Assembly (NCBI RefSeq): GCF_019279795.1
Contig: NC_056744.1
Span: 1,503,823,355 to 1,503,887,354 of the forward strand
Reading direction: 5' to 3'
Source of the DNA: Protopterus annectens
Lineage: Eukaryota > Chordata > Ceratodontiformes > Protopteridae
DNA length: 64,000 nucleotides
Of this stretch, positions 1 through 13,885 are shown in pieces. The position numbers and the translations under genes were made by a program. How positions within the stretch are numbered: position 1 is the first letter of the stretch; every line of letters begins with the position of its first letter. The notes under the pieces are model-generated. The model was not told the origin of the DNA and did no database searches. It saw only the letters and a list, made by a program, of their open reading frames with translations.

Positions 1-103
1 TTGGGGCTTGTAATAAATGAATATGAATAAAATAATTATTCTTTTTTCGTCAATTATTGTTCTTATGCAAATTAATCAAAATGGCTGTTTCATAGTTTCT
101 TTT

Positions 104-118
104 AGAAGTGGTGATAAT
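104..118. repeat. Left target-site duplication of the first L1-like element
   Basis: Fifteen bases, agaagtggtgataat, identical to 12138-12152. They lie directly upstream of a G run and the start of the element. A long TSD of this kind is typical of target-primed reverse transcription by L1-type elements. Confidence 0.9.
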
Positions 119-347
119 TGGGGGGGGGGCATGGCTAGGATGTAGACTGGTTGGCAGCATCTTTTCTCAGCTCTGTACTCAAAAGATATTTCTGACAGGA
201 ATTTTTAAAAACTAGATATTGTAGACAAACCTATGTTGTTAAATTACTTCTACTAATATCACTAGAAGTCTACAGTGCAAAAAATTTGGCTTTAAACTTT
301 ATTTTTCCTGTCAAAAACAAGAAGGAAGGTATCTGAATCTACTGAAA

Positions 348-1222
348 ATGAGCTTTTCTAAGCATACCACACAGGACCAGACAATGAAAAAGGAGATACA
401 GTCTTTATTAAATGCTATACAAGACTTGTCAGTGAAATTTGACAAAATGAATACCAAACTGGACACTTTTGAGGAGAGATCTATAAAACAAATACAGCAA
501 CTACAAGAAATAATGACGCAATAGAAGTCTCAAATAGCTGACATAGAGAGATCCTTAAATGATACTGAGGGCAGACTCTCAGAACAAGATCTTCAGCTAC
601 ATTTTTTATCACAACAAAATGCTTCATTACAAAATAAAATAGAGGATCTAGAGAACAGGTCCAGACGAAATAACCTTCGCATCTATGGGCTACCAGAGAA
701 TCTATGGGCTACCAGAGAAAACAGAGGGAGATAACATGGTGACTTTCCTTACTACCTGGTTACCAGAAGTTTTAAAATTGCCTGAAGCTCTTTCTTATGG
801 AATTGAAAGAGCCCAGAGATCCTTAAGAGCTGCTTCATCAACCATCAAATCATAAAATCACCCGAGATCAATAATAGTAAAGTTTTTTTCATCACAGGAC
901 AAGGAACTTATTTTAAAAACAACATGGTCAACTTCTCCATTTAAATACAAAGACAACATAATCAGATTTGATAATGATTATTCTGCTGGAGTTATAACTG
1001 CAAGAAAAGAATGTCTCCCTCTGATAAAGGAATTGAAAAAAAGACAACTTAAACTCCACTTGCTGTTCCCTGCAAGAATAAAAATATTTTTTTACTGAAG
1101 GTCCTAAAATTTTTGACACTCTGCAAGCAACAGTTTCTTATCTTTCAGCTAATAAAACCTTGGATAATGTGGAAGAAATGGATTTCTCCCAATTTGGGGT
1201 TAAGCGTCACTTACAAAAAAAA
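348..1222 (+). pseudogene. L1 ORF1 protein (Transposase_22-like RNA-binding protein), broken
   Basis: The ORF1 chaperone binds L1 RNA as a trimer. From the ATG at 348 the frame reads a heptad-like coiled-coil N-terminus. It continues to the RRM-type core with ENRSRRNNLRIYGLPE (about 651-698), then blocks such as WLPEVLKLP, RPRSIIVKF-like residues, FDNDYSAG and LLFPARIKI of the C-terminal domain. The breaks are an in-frame TAG near 522, a 19-bp tandem duplication at 682-719 that shifts the frame, and a further stop near 853. The last readable block is FSQFGVKRHLQKK, with the stop at about 1222. Length and order match the family. It lies 3.5 kb upstream of ORF2, much farther than normal. Confidence 0.8.
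682..719 (+). repeat. 19-bp tandem duplication inside L1 ORF1
   Basis: The sequence tctatgggctaccagagaa occurs at 682-700 and again at 701-719. The unit is not a multiple of three, so it shifts the ORF1 frame just after the conserved IYGLPE block. It looks like a post-insertion slippage or repair event. Confidence 0.9.
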
Positions 1223-2600
1223 TGAATGGAGCACTGCTGACAAGAAGAAGAAGAATCGATAAAAGACATGAAAAACACAAACATTATTGTCTTCTATTTG
1301 CTCTGTAAGGCAAAAAAGTTCTTTGAAAGCATTCATGCTTTACACATGTGTCAGTCTTTGAAACAATATAAATAGAAGATAAGCAGGACATTTTATAACT
1401 AAAGGAAACAACCTTAAAGAAAGCAAGGTAACATATCTTTCTCTATTACAGTGTAAATACTTACAGTCATGATTTTTCTAACTCTAAATGATGTTTAGAT
1501 AGTTCATTTATAAATCACCTGCCTTTTACTGCTAGTATAGAATATGATGTATTTACACTGACATATCAATGTGGTGTGTTTAAATGAGCATGATTCCTTT
1601 TTATATTATTTACACTAAGCTGCATGAAATATCTAAACTGATGTATTTAATACACATAATAATATATAAAAACTGATAGTAATAACTGTCAAAAAGTGCC
1701 TTGAAAAGTAATTATCTATTCTTTGATGCTAAAAGTGCCTTTTTGACTAACAAACAACTATTTGGCTTGTATATCTGCCCTTAATGTTAAGAAAACTAAT
1801 AGAAGTTTAATGAGTTGGTGTTCAGTTAAAAAAAAAAGCCCTAAAAACTTCACTTACTTTGTTTTTGTCTACCCAACATGGTCACGAGCTGGGAACTCTT
1901 ATTTTACCACCCCTGAATGAAGGTTCTTCAGTTAGAATCCATTACAGTGTGTTAAACCTTCTAGCAACACAAAATGAAAGTAAACAGTCATGAGTGATGT
2001 CAGCACTAAAACAAGACAGTATGGGTGTGATGTCAGCTGCTAAGCTACTTAAAGTAACCAGCACACTATTTATGAGATGGCAAACTGCTTTTACAGTTTT
2101 AACAAATATTAAAAGTACACTGAAGTACCTAATGAATTTAGAAGGTATCAACCCATGCATGACGTTTTATTATATTGTAATATTTGTTATTCATTTTGAA
2201 TTGTACACATAAACAGCACACAAAGCTTAAAAAGAAGTATATCACTTGGAAGAAACTGTATGAATAGTTAACACATACAGACTTTACTATAATCTTTTCT
2301 GATAAGATCACCCACGTAAATTACTATAATTTAACTTAATTTTATAAAAATGTTATATATTTAAGTCCTTGACTGGAGCTATATAACATATTTGTAAACA
2401 CACTGCAGCTAGTGTACTCAACCTTAAGGATAGTAAGTCAATTAAGGTTCATGAATGTAGCTATGTGTTATTAGGCATTTTAAGGGTAAAAAGGAGTTGC
2501 TGTTTAATTATCAAGATACTCTGTAAATATTAAATTGTTCAAGTAGCACAATCATTAAGCAGTAATGAGCAAGAAAAAATCTCAGACTTGCTTATGATAT

Positions 2601-2602
<2 letters not shown>

Positions 2603-2684
<82 letters not shown>
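2603..2684. repeat. (TA)n(TG)n microsatellite
   Basis: About 55 bases of alternating TA followed by about 26 bases of TG. No gene nearby. Confidence 0.97.
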
Positions 2685-3866
2685 AGGAAAGAACTGCTGA
2701 ATTATAAGTATGCTTTTATTAAAGGCAAGTTATATTAATATTGAACATCCTCACTGAAAATGAATGGTTGTGTAGAGACACAGTAACTCCCATTATATAA
2801 CCAAGGCTAAAGAGATTGTCTTGTATGTCTAAATTGATCAGCCTTGAACCTTAGATTGCAAATAGACATGCAACATACTTTTACTTATAATACTGAATAT
2901 ATATTATATAACATCACAAACGCTAAAGCCATTGTCAGCTACATCTCATATCAATCAGCATTAAAATCTGATTTGAATAGCATAGTCATTTACTAACATA
3001 TTGCTGTTAGTACCTGATATGCATATAAGTAACAGGTCTAATTTCGGTCTATGAAAGTAAATACCAGGCTGTGTGCATTTGTTAATTATGAAACAAGAGT
3101 GTGCTATCTATTCTTTTTAATATCCTATAGGTATGTACTTGTTAGAGACACACACATGCTGCAAAGCTGCTAGTTATTGCATATTCATTAGTATATTTCT
3201 GACTGCAGTGTTATAAATATATGGTGTGGACCACTTGAGTTGAGAATATGTCTTTATATTGGGCATGTTCTCTGTTTGAACATTGTATATTATCTATAAT
3301 ATGATATGGAGTACCCTCACTAAATTCAAAGAAGCCACAATAGAAACAAATATTTATTAAAAATGGAGAATAGAAGGATGAAGAGAAAAATGAATGAAAA
3401 TGGTTGATGGTCATATAAGGTTATCTTTTCCTGTGTATGTAGAAGAGTTGACAGTAATAAGAACCAAACAATTGTGTTATAGCATATTTAAAGCCTACTT
3501 TGCTTATTTTCCAACCTTACAGTTATAATGCTGCAGATAAATCCTGTAATATCATAAGGAGTATGAGTTGCTATTTGACATATGACATATGTGGTACACT
3601 AGCAATGAAATATGCCAGTGGCACTAATAAATATATAGGAATTGCTAAGAAATATAGTCTTAAACTATATAATACCAATGCCAAAAACAAATTAGTAGCA
3701 TTCATACCACTAAAATATGACTTTTTGAATTAAAAGAAAACTATAAGATTACTGATAAATGACAATACAAATGTAACGTTATATTCATTGTTACGGATAC
3801 TTTCTGATTTAATCAACTTGTGGCATGGTTAACGGATGCATATAATGCTTAACATTTTTTTTTTTA

Positions 3867-4186
<320 letters not shown>

Positions 4187-4742
4187 TAGACCATTACAAT
4201 AAATTTGATACCTATAAATGCCACTCACACTATAAGGGAGATAGACAGCAAGCATATTATTTTTAAGATGCATAACCGTTATTGCTACACAAAAGATATT
4301 AAAATAAAAGATTTTCCTTTACAATTTAAACAAAACCAAATAGTTAAGTATTAAATTTATGTATAGTTGTGTTGCCTTAATGTTTTATAAAATATTAAAA
4401 ATAGATAAAGACTGTATTTAAGTAATCTGTAAAGACAGATACATGTATACTTAAAAGATATGCAAAATACTTTTCATTATAAAACTACCATATGGTGGGG
4501 CCGGTGGAGGATGCTGAAATGCAGACATAGAGAGATCGCTTGAATGATTAGATCATTCAAGGATGAGATGTTTTTTCTCATGGAGGGGTTTGATGGTTGT
4601 TTATCTTATATTGTTCTCAGTTATGATCTTGTAATTTACTTTTATTGGGTGTCTATAATCTATTGTAATACTGTTGGAAGAAGAAAGAACAAGACATTCT
4701 CTTCATGTACACACATCTACACATTGTTACGAGTATATGAAT

Positions 4743-5021
4743 ATGGATAAAAGCAAAGCTAATATAAATCCAATTTCAAAATGTATATCTCTTAATGTAA
4801 ATGGTTTAAATAATAGCTGCAAAAGGGGAAGTCTTTATAGATATTTAAAGCTATGTGAAGCGCAACTAGTATTTTTACAGGAAACACACCTTACACAGGA
4901 AGACATAAATAAAATAAGCAATAAAAATTATTTAGTATTTAGTATTGTAAGTTCCACCTATAATCAGAAGTGAAGGGGAATAGCAATTTTGTGGAAAAAC
5001 ACTACTTTAATGTCTCAACAG
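4743..5021 (+). pseudogene. L1 ORF2, N-terminal part of the endonuclease domain (5' of the CR1 insertion)
   Basis: The ATG at 4743 opens a frame reading CISLNVNGLNNSCKRG, then VFLQETHL, the first conserved blocks of the apurinic-endonuclease-like domain of L1 ORF2. A TGA near 4972 precedes RGIAILWKN, which is still recognisable endonuclease sequence. The domain stops at about 5021, where CR1 sequence begins, and resumes at about 8338. The start was chosen because the second L1-like element (36920) begins its similarity at the equivalent point. Confidence 0.85.
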
Positions 5022-5427
5022 CAGGTACAAGTATGACTCAGTCATTGTCCACGCTGGTGTCAACGACCTGAGACGTACCTCCTTGGACTACATGAAAAGA
5101 GACATTGAGGAGCTCTCTGATTATGTAGCCCATGCAGGTATGACCCTGACCTTGAGCAGTATCCTACCTTCACCTAGAATGATGCCACAATACAGTGATA
5201 AGATGATCAGCTTTAATAATTGGCTTAAATTCTGGTGTCATTCAAAGGGGATCCAATGTCTGTCTGCCTGGGATGACATGCTGGACAAGCCACGCTGCTT
5301 CGCAAGGGACGGCTTGCACCTGTCACCCCTAGGCTTCCGGATATTGGCAAAGGCTCTGCCACCCCATAGTGCCATTTTTAGGCAAGGCTCAAATTCTAAA
5401 CCTACCACCCTAGAACACAAAAAGTAA
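5022..5427 (+). pseudogene. CR1 ORF1, C-terminal esterase half
   Basis: This encodes the C-terminal part of the SGNH/GDSL-type esterase domain found in CR1 ORF1 proteins. The block VIVHAGVNDL (G-x-N-D oxyanion block III) is at the left edge, and DGLHLSPLGF (D-x-x-H catalytic block V) lies near 5311-5340. The nucleophile block (GDS) is missing because of the 5' truncation, so it cannot act as an esterase. It continues downstream into CR1 ORF2. Confidence 0.82.
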
Positions 5428-5440
5428 AAAACTAAGGGTA

Positions 5441-8221
5441 ATGCTGCTCAATGCCAGAAGTCTCAATCTCAAGATGCACGACTCGAGGCCCTTCTCAGTA
5501 TGGAGAACATCGATGTCTGTGCTGTGACAGAAACCTGGTTCAAGGCTCCTGAGAGCACCCCAGCACTAGCAGGTTTCACCTCATATCATGCGTTCCGGCC
5601 CGAAAAATCCGGACAACACCAAGAAAGGAGGGGTGTCCATATTCATAAAGGACACCCACACCTCAAGGTTGGTGGCAACGCACGATGCATCGGAGACCAT
5701 CCAGGTGCAATTAACCATAGGCAAGACTGCTCTGCAATTTGTAGCATGTTACAGGCCACCCTCTCAAACACAGGAACCTCACATGGCCTTCCTGAAAACA
5801 GTGGCAGAGATAAATGTATCTCCAAACACCATCATACTAGGTGACTTCAACTACCCTAATATAGACTGGGAACACTACTCAAGCCCAAACACTCTAGCCC
5901 AAAGGTTCCTGGAGTTCATAAACTCAAATGCCATGGAACAACTAGTCACCATCCCCACAAGAGGAGAAAACATACTTGATCTCATCATCACGAACATGGG
6001 ATCACAATGTTCAACACCGAAGTATACCCCTCACTGGTGAGATCAGATCATAAACTAATCTCGCTGGAGGTCCTCATCCCGCCCCACCTGAAATAAAAAG
6101 ACCACAGTGAAAAACTTCTCAAAAGCCGACTTCACACTTCTAAAAACTAGTGTGGTCTCCTTTAAGGCCCCTGAGCCAGTGGTAAACATTACTCAAACCG
6201 CTGAATCACTTACAAATGCCTTCTACCAGCACCTACAGGACTGCATGGATCAGGCAATCCCAAACAAAACTAAGACTCTTTGTACCAAAGGCAATCGTCC
6301 AGTCTGGTGGACCCCAGCCATAAACAAGCTCTACAACAAAAGGAGGAAGCTACTACAAGATAGAGCAAAATCCTTGAAAGGTAAGACACCTTTGATCATT
6401 ATAAGTAAAAACTAAGAGCTCTCATAAAATCATCCAAGGCAAATTTTGAGAGAAAAATCACCAAGGACTCAAAAGACAATCATAAGGCCTTCTTTAGCTA
6501 TGTTAGAAACCTAGGAGGAAACTCCCAGATATGCTCAGAATTAGTTCAAAATGATGTGAAGATTACTGAACCTACACACATTGCCAACATACTGGCTGAC
6601 AGGTTCAGTGCAAACTCCCCCCCCAAAAGGAGAGATATCTATACCAGAGGATTGTAGCCCCCCAAACATCTCCAACGCCCAGGTGAGAACTGCTCTCTCC
6701 AAAGCAAAAAACACAGCATCCATGGGACCGGATGGTGTCCCCGGCTGTGTGCTTCACGAACTCAATGAGGAATTAAACCCACAGTTAGGACAGCTGTTTA
6801 ATCTTAGCCTCACCTCAGGATACGTACCCAAGGAGTGGCGCACTGCAACTGTGGTCCCACTTCACAAGGGCGGTGCCTCCACCGACCCTGGAAATTACCG
6901 TCCCATTAGCTTGACAAGCCTTATCTGCAAAGCCATGGAGATGATCATAATGGAACTCATAAATAAAGACATAGGGAACTTGCAGACTTTGGATCCAACC
7001 CAGTTTGGCTTTGTCAAAGGCAGATCATGCCTTTTAAACTTGGTTGACTTTTTCGAGACAGTCACCAAGGCCATTGATGAGGGAAAGGCAGTCCATACAG
7101 CCTACCTTGACCTGGCAAAGGCCTTCGACACAATACCCCACTCAGGTATCATCGAAAAACTCATCAGCTTGAATGTAAATCCATACATCACAAGATGGGT
7201 TGCAAACTGGCTAAGTGACAGAACCCACAGGGTCAGAGTTGCTGGAGCCATGTCAGACTCAAAGCCTGTCACAAGTGGTGTCCCACAGGGCTCAGTCCTG
7301 GGTCCACTCTTGTTCGGCATCTACTTTTCTGAAGTACAAGCAAACACAGGAGGGTTATGGCTGACAAAGTTTGCAGATGACTGCAAACTGGGCGCCATAG
7401 TCGAAAATTGATCTGACACAGATATCCTTCAGAAGGGCCTCACAGAAATGGATAACTGGTGCCAGAGCCATGGCCTAAAGTTAAATGCCAAGAAATGCAT
7501 AGTCATACCCTTCGGGAAAAACAAGGTTACCCCTAGCTACCATATAGGTGGCAATCCACTGAGCACAGAAGAAGTCATCAGGGATCTGGGGACCCAGGTT
7601 GACAGTAGCCTTTCATTTGACACTCATGTTGCTAAAGTGGTTAGGAAAACCTTTTACATTGCCCACCTGATCATGAAGGGATTCACATCTAGATCAAGGG
7701 AGGTCATCGTCCCCCTGTACTCATCACTCATTAGACCTATGATTGAGTACAATTCCCCATTCGGAATGTATCTGACCCGACACCTGCAGCAGCTGGAAAG
7801 GCCCCAAAAGTTCCTCACCAAAAGGATAAAGGGTCTCAAAAATATGTCTTATGCTGCCCGACTGAAAGAACTCCAGCTCTATTCAGTCTCATACCGCTTG
7901 CTCAGAGGTGACCTGTGCCTGACATATAAGGCCATGTCAAACCCTGATTTGATGAATATGCTTCACCTCAAAAAATCTAGATCCCTCAGAACCACAAGGG
8001 CGGGAGACTTAAACCTTGACACGGTTATTAATAGAATGTACTGGAGGGACAGATTCATCACCCAGAGACTCCCTATGCTGTGGAACAAAATCCCGGTACA
8101 TGTGAGGCAGAGCACCTCGCTGGCCTTGTTCAAGAGGAATCTTGACCAATGAATGGGGGATCGCAGATATACCCCAGGGATTACTTCAGTGTCACTGCTT
8201 GACAGAGGCACAGCAAAATAA
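5441..8221 (+). pseudogene. CR1 ORF2 (endonuclease-reverse transcriptase), broken
   Basis: Starts at the ATG at 5441 (protein MLLNARSLNLKMH). Endonuclease blocks follow: VTETWF near 5524, then GDFNYPNIDW near 5840. The reverse transcriptase begins near 6640 with KAKNTASMGPDGVPG and includes NYRPISLTS, FDTIPHSGI, TSGVPQGSVLGPLLF and the catalytic KFADDCKLG (near 7366-7392). A thumb/C-terminal region follows to about 8221. At least four frameshifts or stops are visible (about 5600, 6040, 6415 and 7411, plus a TGA at 8150-8152). By family knowledge it would nick DNA and copy its own RNA; this copy cannot. Confidence 0.87.
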
Positions 8222-8337
8222 TAGGCATAGTTTTATTCAAACTAAAGGGGTGGCGAAAGCCAAATAACTATGGGCTAGGCTTATAAATGCCCTTGGGCAG
8301 ATAGCCTAGTATGAACCTATGAACCTATGAACCTATA

Positions 8338-11300
8338 AAATCATAAACACGTTCCATGACAACTCAGGAATGTTTTGTCTAGTGACAATATCTATCAATG
8401 AAATGATATATACATTAGTGAATATTTATTGGATACCAGGACTAGGTGTTAGAGTGGCCAAACAACACTTAGAAGACATTGTACAAAATACCAAAGGCAA
8501 TTTAATCATAGCTGGAGATTTCAATTGCATTATAAAAGAAACTGACACAAATACTAAAACTACATGTAAGAGATCACCTTTAACAAAGTTGTTATCTGAG
8601 TTTGTTGAAACTTTTAATATAGTTGACATAAATGAGTATGCTATCCCAGATTCACTATTCTTTACACATTTTTCCCATAAACATAATACATACTCTAGAA
8701 TAGATAGAGTGTACATAACAAAGGATTTAACCTCTAAATTAAATAAAGTCAAGACAATTTCATGTCCATTTTTGGACTATAACATTATAATGTTTGAGAT
8801 AGACATGTTTCAAGAGAAGGATATCAGTAACAAGAATATCATCTTATATAACAAATCTCAAAGATTTTAAGGAATTTTATATTAAAGAGACACAAACATT
8901 CCTAGATATCAATCTTACAAAAGATGTATCTGAAATATATATATATGGGATGCATTGAAAGCATACCTATATGGAAGAGCGGTGGGATGGTATAAAAATA
9001 AACAAAAACAGTGGAATAAGGAATTAATAGAATTACAGTCAAAAGTAGATAATTTAAAGCTTGATATTCAAAATGAAAACACCAACTTAATAAAAGAACT
9101 AGAAGATACTAATAAAAAATACTCAGAGACGCTACACCACAAAACAATGATCAACTTAGAAAAAAAATAAACTATGTTACTATTCAATGAACCCTAAAAA
9201 CCAATGAAGAATAGCAAATAGGACTAAAAAGATTATTAAAACAAATCAAATCAAGGAAATACATAATATAGAAACCAAAAAGAAAGTATCTGATTTAGAA
9301 GGAATACTAGAAGCTTTTAGGCTATTTTTTCATAAACTTAATAATCAAAATGAGAAAACAGAAACACATTCAGTATTGAAAGCTTTTCTCAAAAACAATG
9401 TTAAAGCTGGGTTATTAGAGGAGCAGGTACAACTAATAGATAAACAAATAACAGTGACAGAACTTAAAGCTGAAGTAAATAAGCTAAAATTAAACAAAGC
9501 TCCAGGTATAGATAATATCACCCCAGAAATGTTTAAATTACTATCAAATGAGGCTTTGCTGTTGTTATTGAATGTCTTTACATCAGTTAAAAATGGTAAA
9601 GACATTCCTCCTTCTTGGAAGTACACATTAATATCACCAATTCTGAAACAAAATAAAGATCCCAGTGAATGTTCATCATACAGACCCATTTCACTTCTTA
9701 ATATAGATTATAACTTTTTATGGCAATACATGCTGCTCGAATAAAACAATTACTACCACTTTTGATAGAGGAGGATCAAACAGGTTTTATGAAAGATAGG
9801 AACACTTATGACAACATTAAAAGAATTATTTCCTTAATTGATTATATAAATGTCACAAAAAACAAAATGAATGATATTAGCTTAGACATAAATAGCGCAT
9901 TTGATTCAGTGAACTGGGATTATCTGTGGTTAGTTTTAGAAGAATATGGCTTCTCAAACAACTTCACTTTGTATCATTATATGAAAAATCATTGGCTTAT
10001 ATAAAACTGGGATCTTGTCTGTCTAAATCTATTAAAATAACTAAGGGCACAAAACAAGGCTGCCCTCTTTCTCCATTATTGTTTGCGCTAGTTATTGAAC
10101 CCTTAGCAAATAATATACGTATGGATAAAAATATTGAAGGAATACAACTAGACAACAGCCTAGAGCTTAAAATTCAACTTTTTGCTGATGATATTTTAAT
10201 TACCTTAAAAAATAATAATAGCAGTTTAAAAGCATTATGGGACTCAATTCAAAACTTTCAAAACTTTTCAAGTCTTAAATTTAATGAGAACAAAACAAAT
10301 GTATTGCTTATAAATACTAATAAAAAGATCTAAATAAAAATACCATAAATATATCTCTACCGATAATATAATTAAATACTTGGGAATTATAATAACTAAC
10401 AACCTAGATACTACAATTGAAACAAATTATAAAGAGACCTTAAATAATATTAAAAATCTAATACAAAGATGGAATAAATTCTTCTTTTCAATGGAAGAAA
10501 GGCTTTATATAATTAAAATGATCATATTTCCAAAAATTCTTTATGTCATACAAGCTTGTTCTTTGCCACCAGCTAAATCGCACCTAAGACAATTAAATGA
10601 TTTAATGGTAAGATTCCTATGGTATCCAAAAAAACCAAGGATAGCTATGAAGTATCATCTAGATGATTGGGATATTGGTGGCATAGGTTTACCAGACATA
10701 GAAATATATTTGCATTCATCCATTATTAAAACAATATCATTATGGCTAAATACAAAATATACATCAAAATGGAAGCTAGTTCATGAGAGAATCTGGTTAA
10801 AATCAGGATTTGTAGTAGCAAATAAGTATACAGATTTCATACCAAACAATTTTCTATGGCTGATGAAGGAATATATGATGATACATAAGAATAAAAATAT
10901 AAGTTCCAAATACATTACTTATATATTAAAAATTTTCCAAAATCTTATTAATAGCAATCCTGATATTAAAGCATGGTCATTTCTTTTATATCCAGTAGCG
11001 TACACACAAGGTAATATAATAACATTTAATATGGAAGTAGTCAACATGCTTAAAGAAAAGGGATTAATATACTGGCATCAATTGCTAAACTCTGGAAAAC
11101 CTCTGACAATATACCAGATTAAACAGAAATTAAATATGGAAGATAGTTTGTGGTTACATGTACAAGAATTAAGACAGTATATATTAAGCAAACAAGAAAC
11201 AATGCAACCATCAATAAGACAAAATGTTCCTAAACTTATAGAACATATAATATTGCTAATGAATCAACCCATTATTGGAAAAGGATATTTATCATCTATT

Positions 11301-11936
11301 TATAAAACAAACAAAAAAATAAAAATGCATAATAATGACTTAATATGGAATTATTATAGATCAGTTAATGGACATGTGCCAAATGACAGAGATAAAAAAA
11401 TAATTCTTCTCTCTCCAAAGCAGACATCACTTTCATTACATTGGAGACTTTTTACATGGCAATTCATGCACAGATCTTATGTAACCCCTCATAAAATGGA
11501 ACTTATGTTTAAGAAAAATATTGGCTGCTGGAGATGTGATTTATCAATAAAAGCAGACTGGCAACATATGTTCTACGAATGCCATTTGATTAAACCATAT
11601 TGGGATAAAATAAATTATTTTCTGCAAATGGTATTCAATGATAAATTCCAGATTTCCAAATCTATTATTTTGTTTAATGCACCTGTACCCGACTGTGTGC
11701 CAAGAACAAAATATGTAATCTTATGGACTCTCCTAGCTATTGCAAGGAAGAACATTACATCAAACTGGAAATCCAAAGCTTCTCCAACTTTTAAGCAATT
11801 CATGAATATGGTATCAGCAGTATCGCAATTGGAAATGAACACTATTAAAAGAAGAACTGAAAGAACTACATCATTATATGTAGCATGGCAAAAAGTAACT
11901 GAAATACTGGAGAATAATGACTGCAGCAGATTATAA
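8338..11936 (+). pseudogene. L1 ORF2 continuation: endonuclease end, reverse transcriptase, C-terminus
   Basis: The endonuclease resumes (TLVNIYWIPG, then IIAGDFNCII near 8505-8535, DRVYI). A linker follows, then the RT with KLNKAPGIDNITPEMFK (9484-9534), SSYRPISLLNID (9676-9711), DINSAFDSVNW (9889-9921), TKQGCPLSPLLF (10051-10086) and the catalytic FADDILITL (10182-10208). The final open stretch, 10380-11936, encodes the long C-terminal region with CWRCDLSIKADWQHMFYEC (a C-x2-C...H...C motif near 11527-11583). Frameshifts near 8870, 9170, 9744, 10004 and 10333 break the frame. Its 518-codon terminal block is the longest open stretch of this element. Confidence 0.87.
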
Positions 11937-12137
11937 TCAGGAAACAATTGTATAGAAAGTCAATTATATGTCAACAATAGACACCCTTGTAAATACTTTA
12001 TTTTGATTTTATTGTTTGATATCTGTTTAGAGGTTTTAGCCTACCTTTTTAAATAATTTGTAAATACTTCATTGTCTTAAATAACCTGCATTCATGTCTT
12101 CTTGTTTTTGGAAATGAATAAAAATATTAAAAAAAAA

Positions 12138-12152
12138 AGAAGTGGTGATAAT
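12138..12152. repeat. Right target-site duplication of the first L1-like element
   Basis: Identical to 104-118 (agaagtggtgataat), immediately 3' of the A-rich tail that follows the 3' UTR (11937-12137). Confidence 0.9.
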
Positions 12153-13885
12153 CATAATTTTGTTGTATACATTTGCAGGGTTACAGATCAGCTTTTGTTT
12201 TGGGAATGGGTTAGAATAGGTATACATGAAGCACGCCACAGTAAGCATAATTCCCTATGGACATGTCAAGAGAGATGCTTTGCAATGTCCTTGTCATTGT
12301 AGCACACTGGATTCAGAATGCAGTAACATGTATACCACTGCTAGGTAGTGGATATCTTAGAGAACAGTGGAAATTCTACTGTAATATACTTATAATGTTT
12401 CTTTTGGTTGGATTTAAAAAGATGGGGGTCTGTTTGCTGTAAATGATTTGGCTTATTAATATTGTTAAATGAGCCAAAACCAAAACACAAGGCAAATCAT
12501 ACCAGTAGTCTGATTGAATGTCTTTGTGCTGTACTAAGAAGTACATTAGTCTGCTGGCTCGAGGCCTGATAAAGGCGTCGAGAAGGAAGTTGATGGCAAT
12601 TATTACACACCTGTCTTGTCCCTGATCACCAGCCGATGTCCCTCTAGGTTTAATTATCTGGCTAAGAGAATGGGTGTTATTGTGCATTGTGTCATATTTA
12701 GTGTACACTTGTATGCTATATTTGGACTTGGACTGGTTATGGATGTTTCCTCCAAAAGTTTTAGGTTGCTATATTTGTTAAAGAAGCCAAAACCCGTGCA
12801 TCAAACAGCTCACCCTACTGCTGAAAGAAATTTATTTATTTATTTATTGACATTTGTTTACTGGGAAAGTCCATCTGGGTAATAAATACTCATTTTCAGT
12901 GGAGGCCTGTGGAGAAAAGCTCGAGAGAGTTAGATATCAAATAAAACAGTAGTGCAGATGTGATTTAAAAAGCATATATAAATACAATAAAGTTTGAGGG
13001 GATACTAGTGATGCAATAATAATTAAAAATAAAAATAAAATGATGAATCAATATGACAAATCAGTGTATATACAAGTATAGTCTATTATGCTAGGAAATA
13101 AACAAGTCCCCGCCTAAGATGGGAGATGATAGGTGTTGAAAGGCAGAGAGAGAAAATATGATGAATGGTTAGTTTGAATGTGAACTATTTGTTGATGTAG
13201 ATCATACAGGTGAGGTGCAAGTCTGCAAGTGAGATTTGCTTTGAAGTGAGCACCCATATAGAATGGTGTTGCAATCTTTGTGAGCTTAGCATGTGCTTGT
13301 GTACTGTATATCTGTCCCCTGGTATGGCCATAGTTGCCACATCTTTCAGCTTTGCCAGCAATGTCTACAACAGACATGTCTGCCATGTCTCTCTATATGC
13401 AGTCCCTTCAGTTATTTCAGGGCCTCCTGTAGACCAAGCAGCAGCACACATTTCAGACATGATGTAAACCTGCCCATTTGTGCCAGTGACTGATGCCATC
13501 TTACTCCCTTCACTGTCACCTTAGTTGTGGGTAATGTGAATGTGACCTCCACTGTTTGCACTGGTGAGTGGTCACTGGACTGTGCCTTTTGCTGCTCACA
13601 GCAGTTATGTTCTAACCTCTCGTCCTGTTGTGCTGGATTCTTTCCCAGTGGAACCTGTAAATGCATACAGATTAAATATTTGTGGCAATACTGGAGGATA
13701 TTCACATCTCACATCACCATTTGCCACACTGACTACTACGTGCTAATTATAAACATAGCCTTGTGTGGTGCAGATTTCCCTGGATGACAGATATAAATGC
13801 ATGTGCAGTTCTACAGGAAAAGCATCTGCTAATACTCTCCTGGTCTGCTTCCCATGAACATTCCAGCAGTCATTACCAGTCCATT
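12153..13885. other. No gene recognised
   Basis: A/T-rich sequence without a coding signal I can support. Short open frames near 13.2-13.8 kb do not match any family I recognise. One dispersed-repeat copy (12830-12935) lies inside. Confidence 0.5.
12830..12935 (+). repeat. Dispersed repeat, copy 1
   Basis: A TTTA-rich lead-in is followed by attttcagtggaggcc and then gagaaaagctc. The same arrangement occurs in reverse complement at 45655-45785, including the TTTA lead-in. Two independent copies in 64 kb suggest an interspersed family, perhaps a SINE or MITE fragment. Family not identified. Confidence 0.6.

Larger units (their letters stand above)
5022..8336 (+). mobile_element. CR1-like LINE copy a, 5'-truncated, nested in L1 ORF2
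   Basis: It starts inside ORF1 at the point matching residue ~195 of the intact ORF1 on the minus strand near 21 kb. It ends with the family's 3' signature, a gctaggcttataaatgccc-type block plus three copies of an 8-9-base unit (atgaaccta) at 8311-8336. L1 endonuclease sequence flanks both sides. No clear TSD was seen, as is common for CR1. Severe 5' truncation and short 3' tandem units are typical of the CR1 clade. Confidence 0.88.

Noticed and set aside
3500..3733. 77-codon plus-strand open frame
   Set aside because: No recognisable motif and A/T-rich composition like its surroundings; length is compatible with chance.
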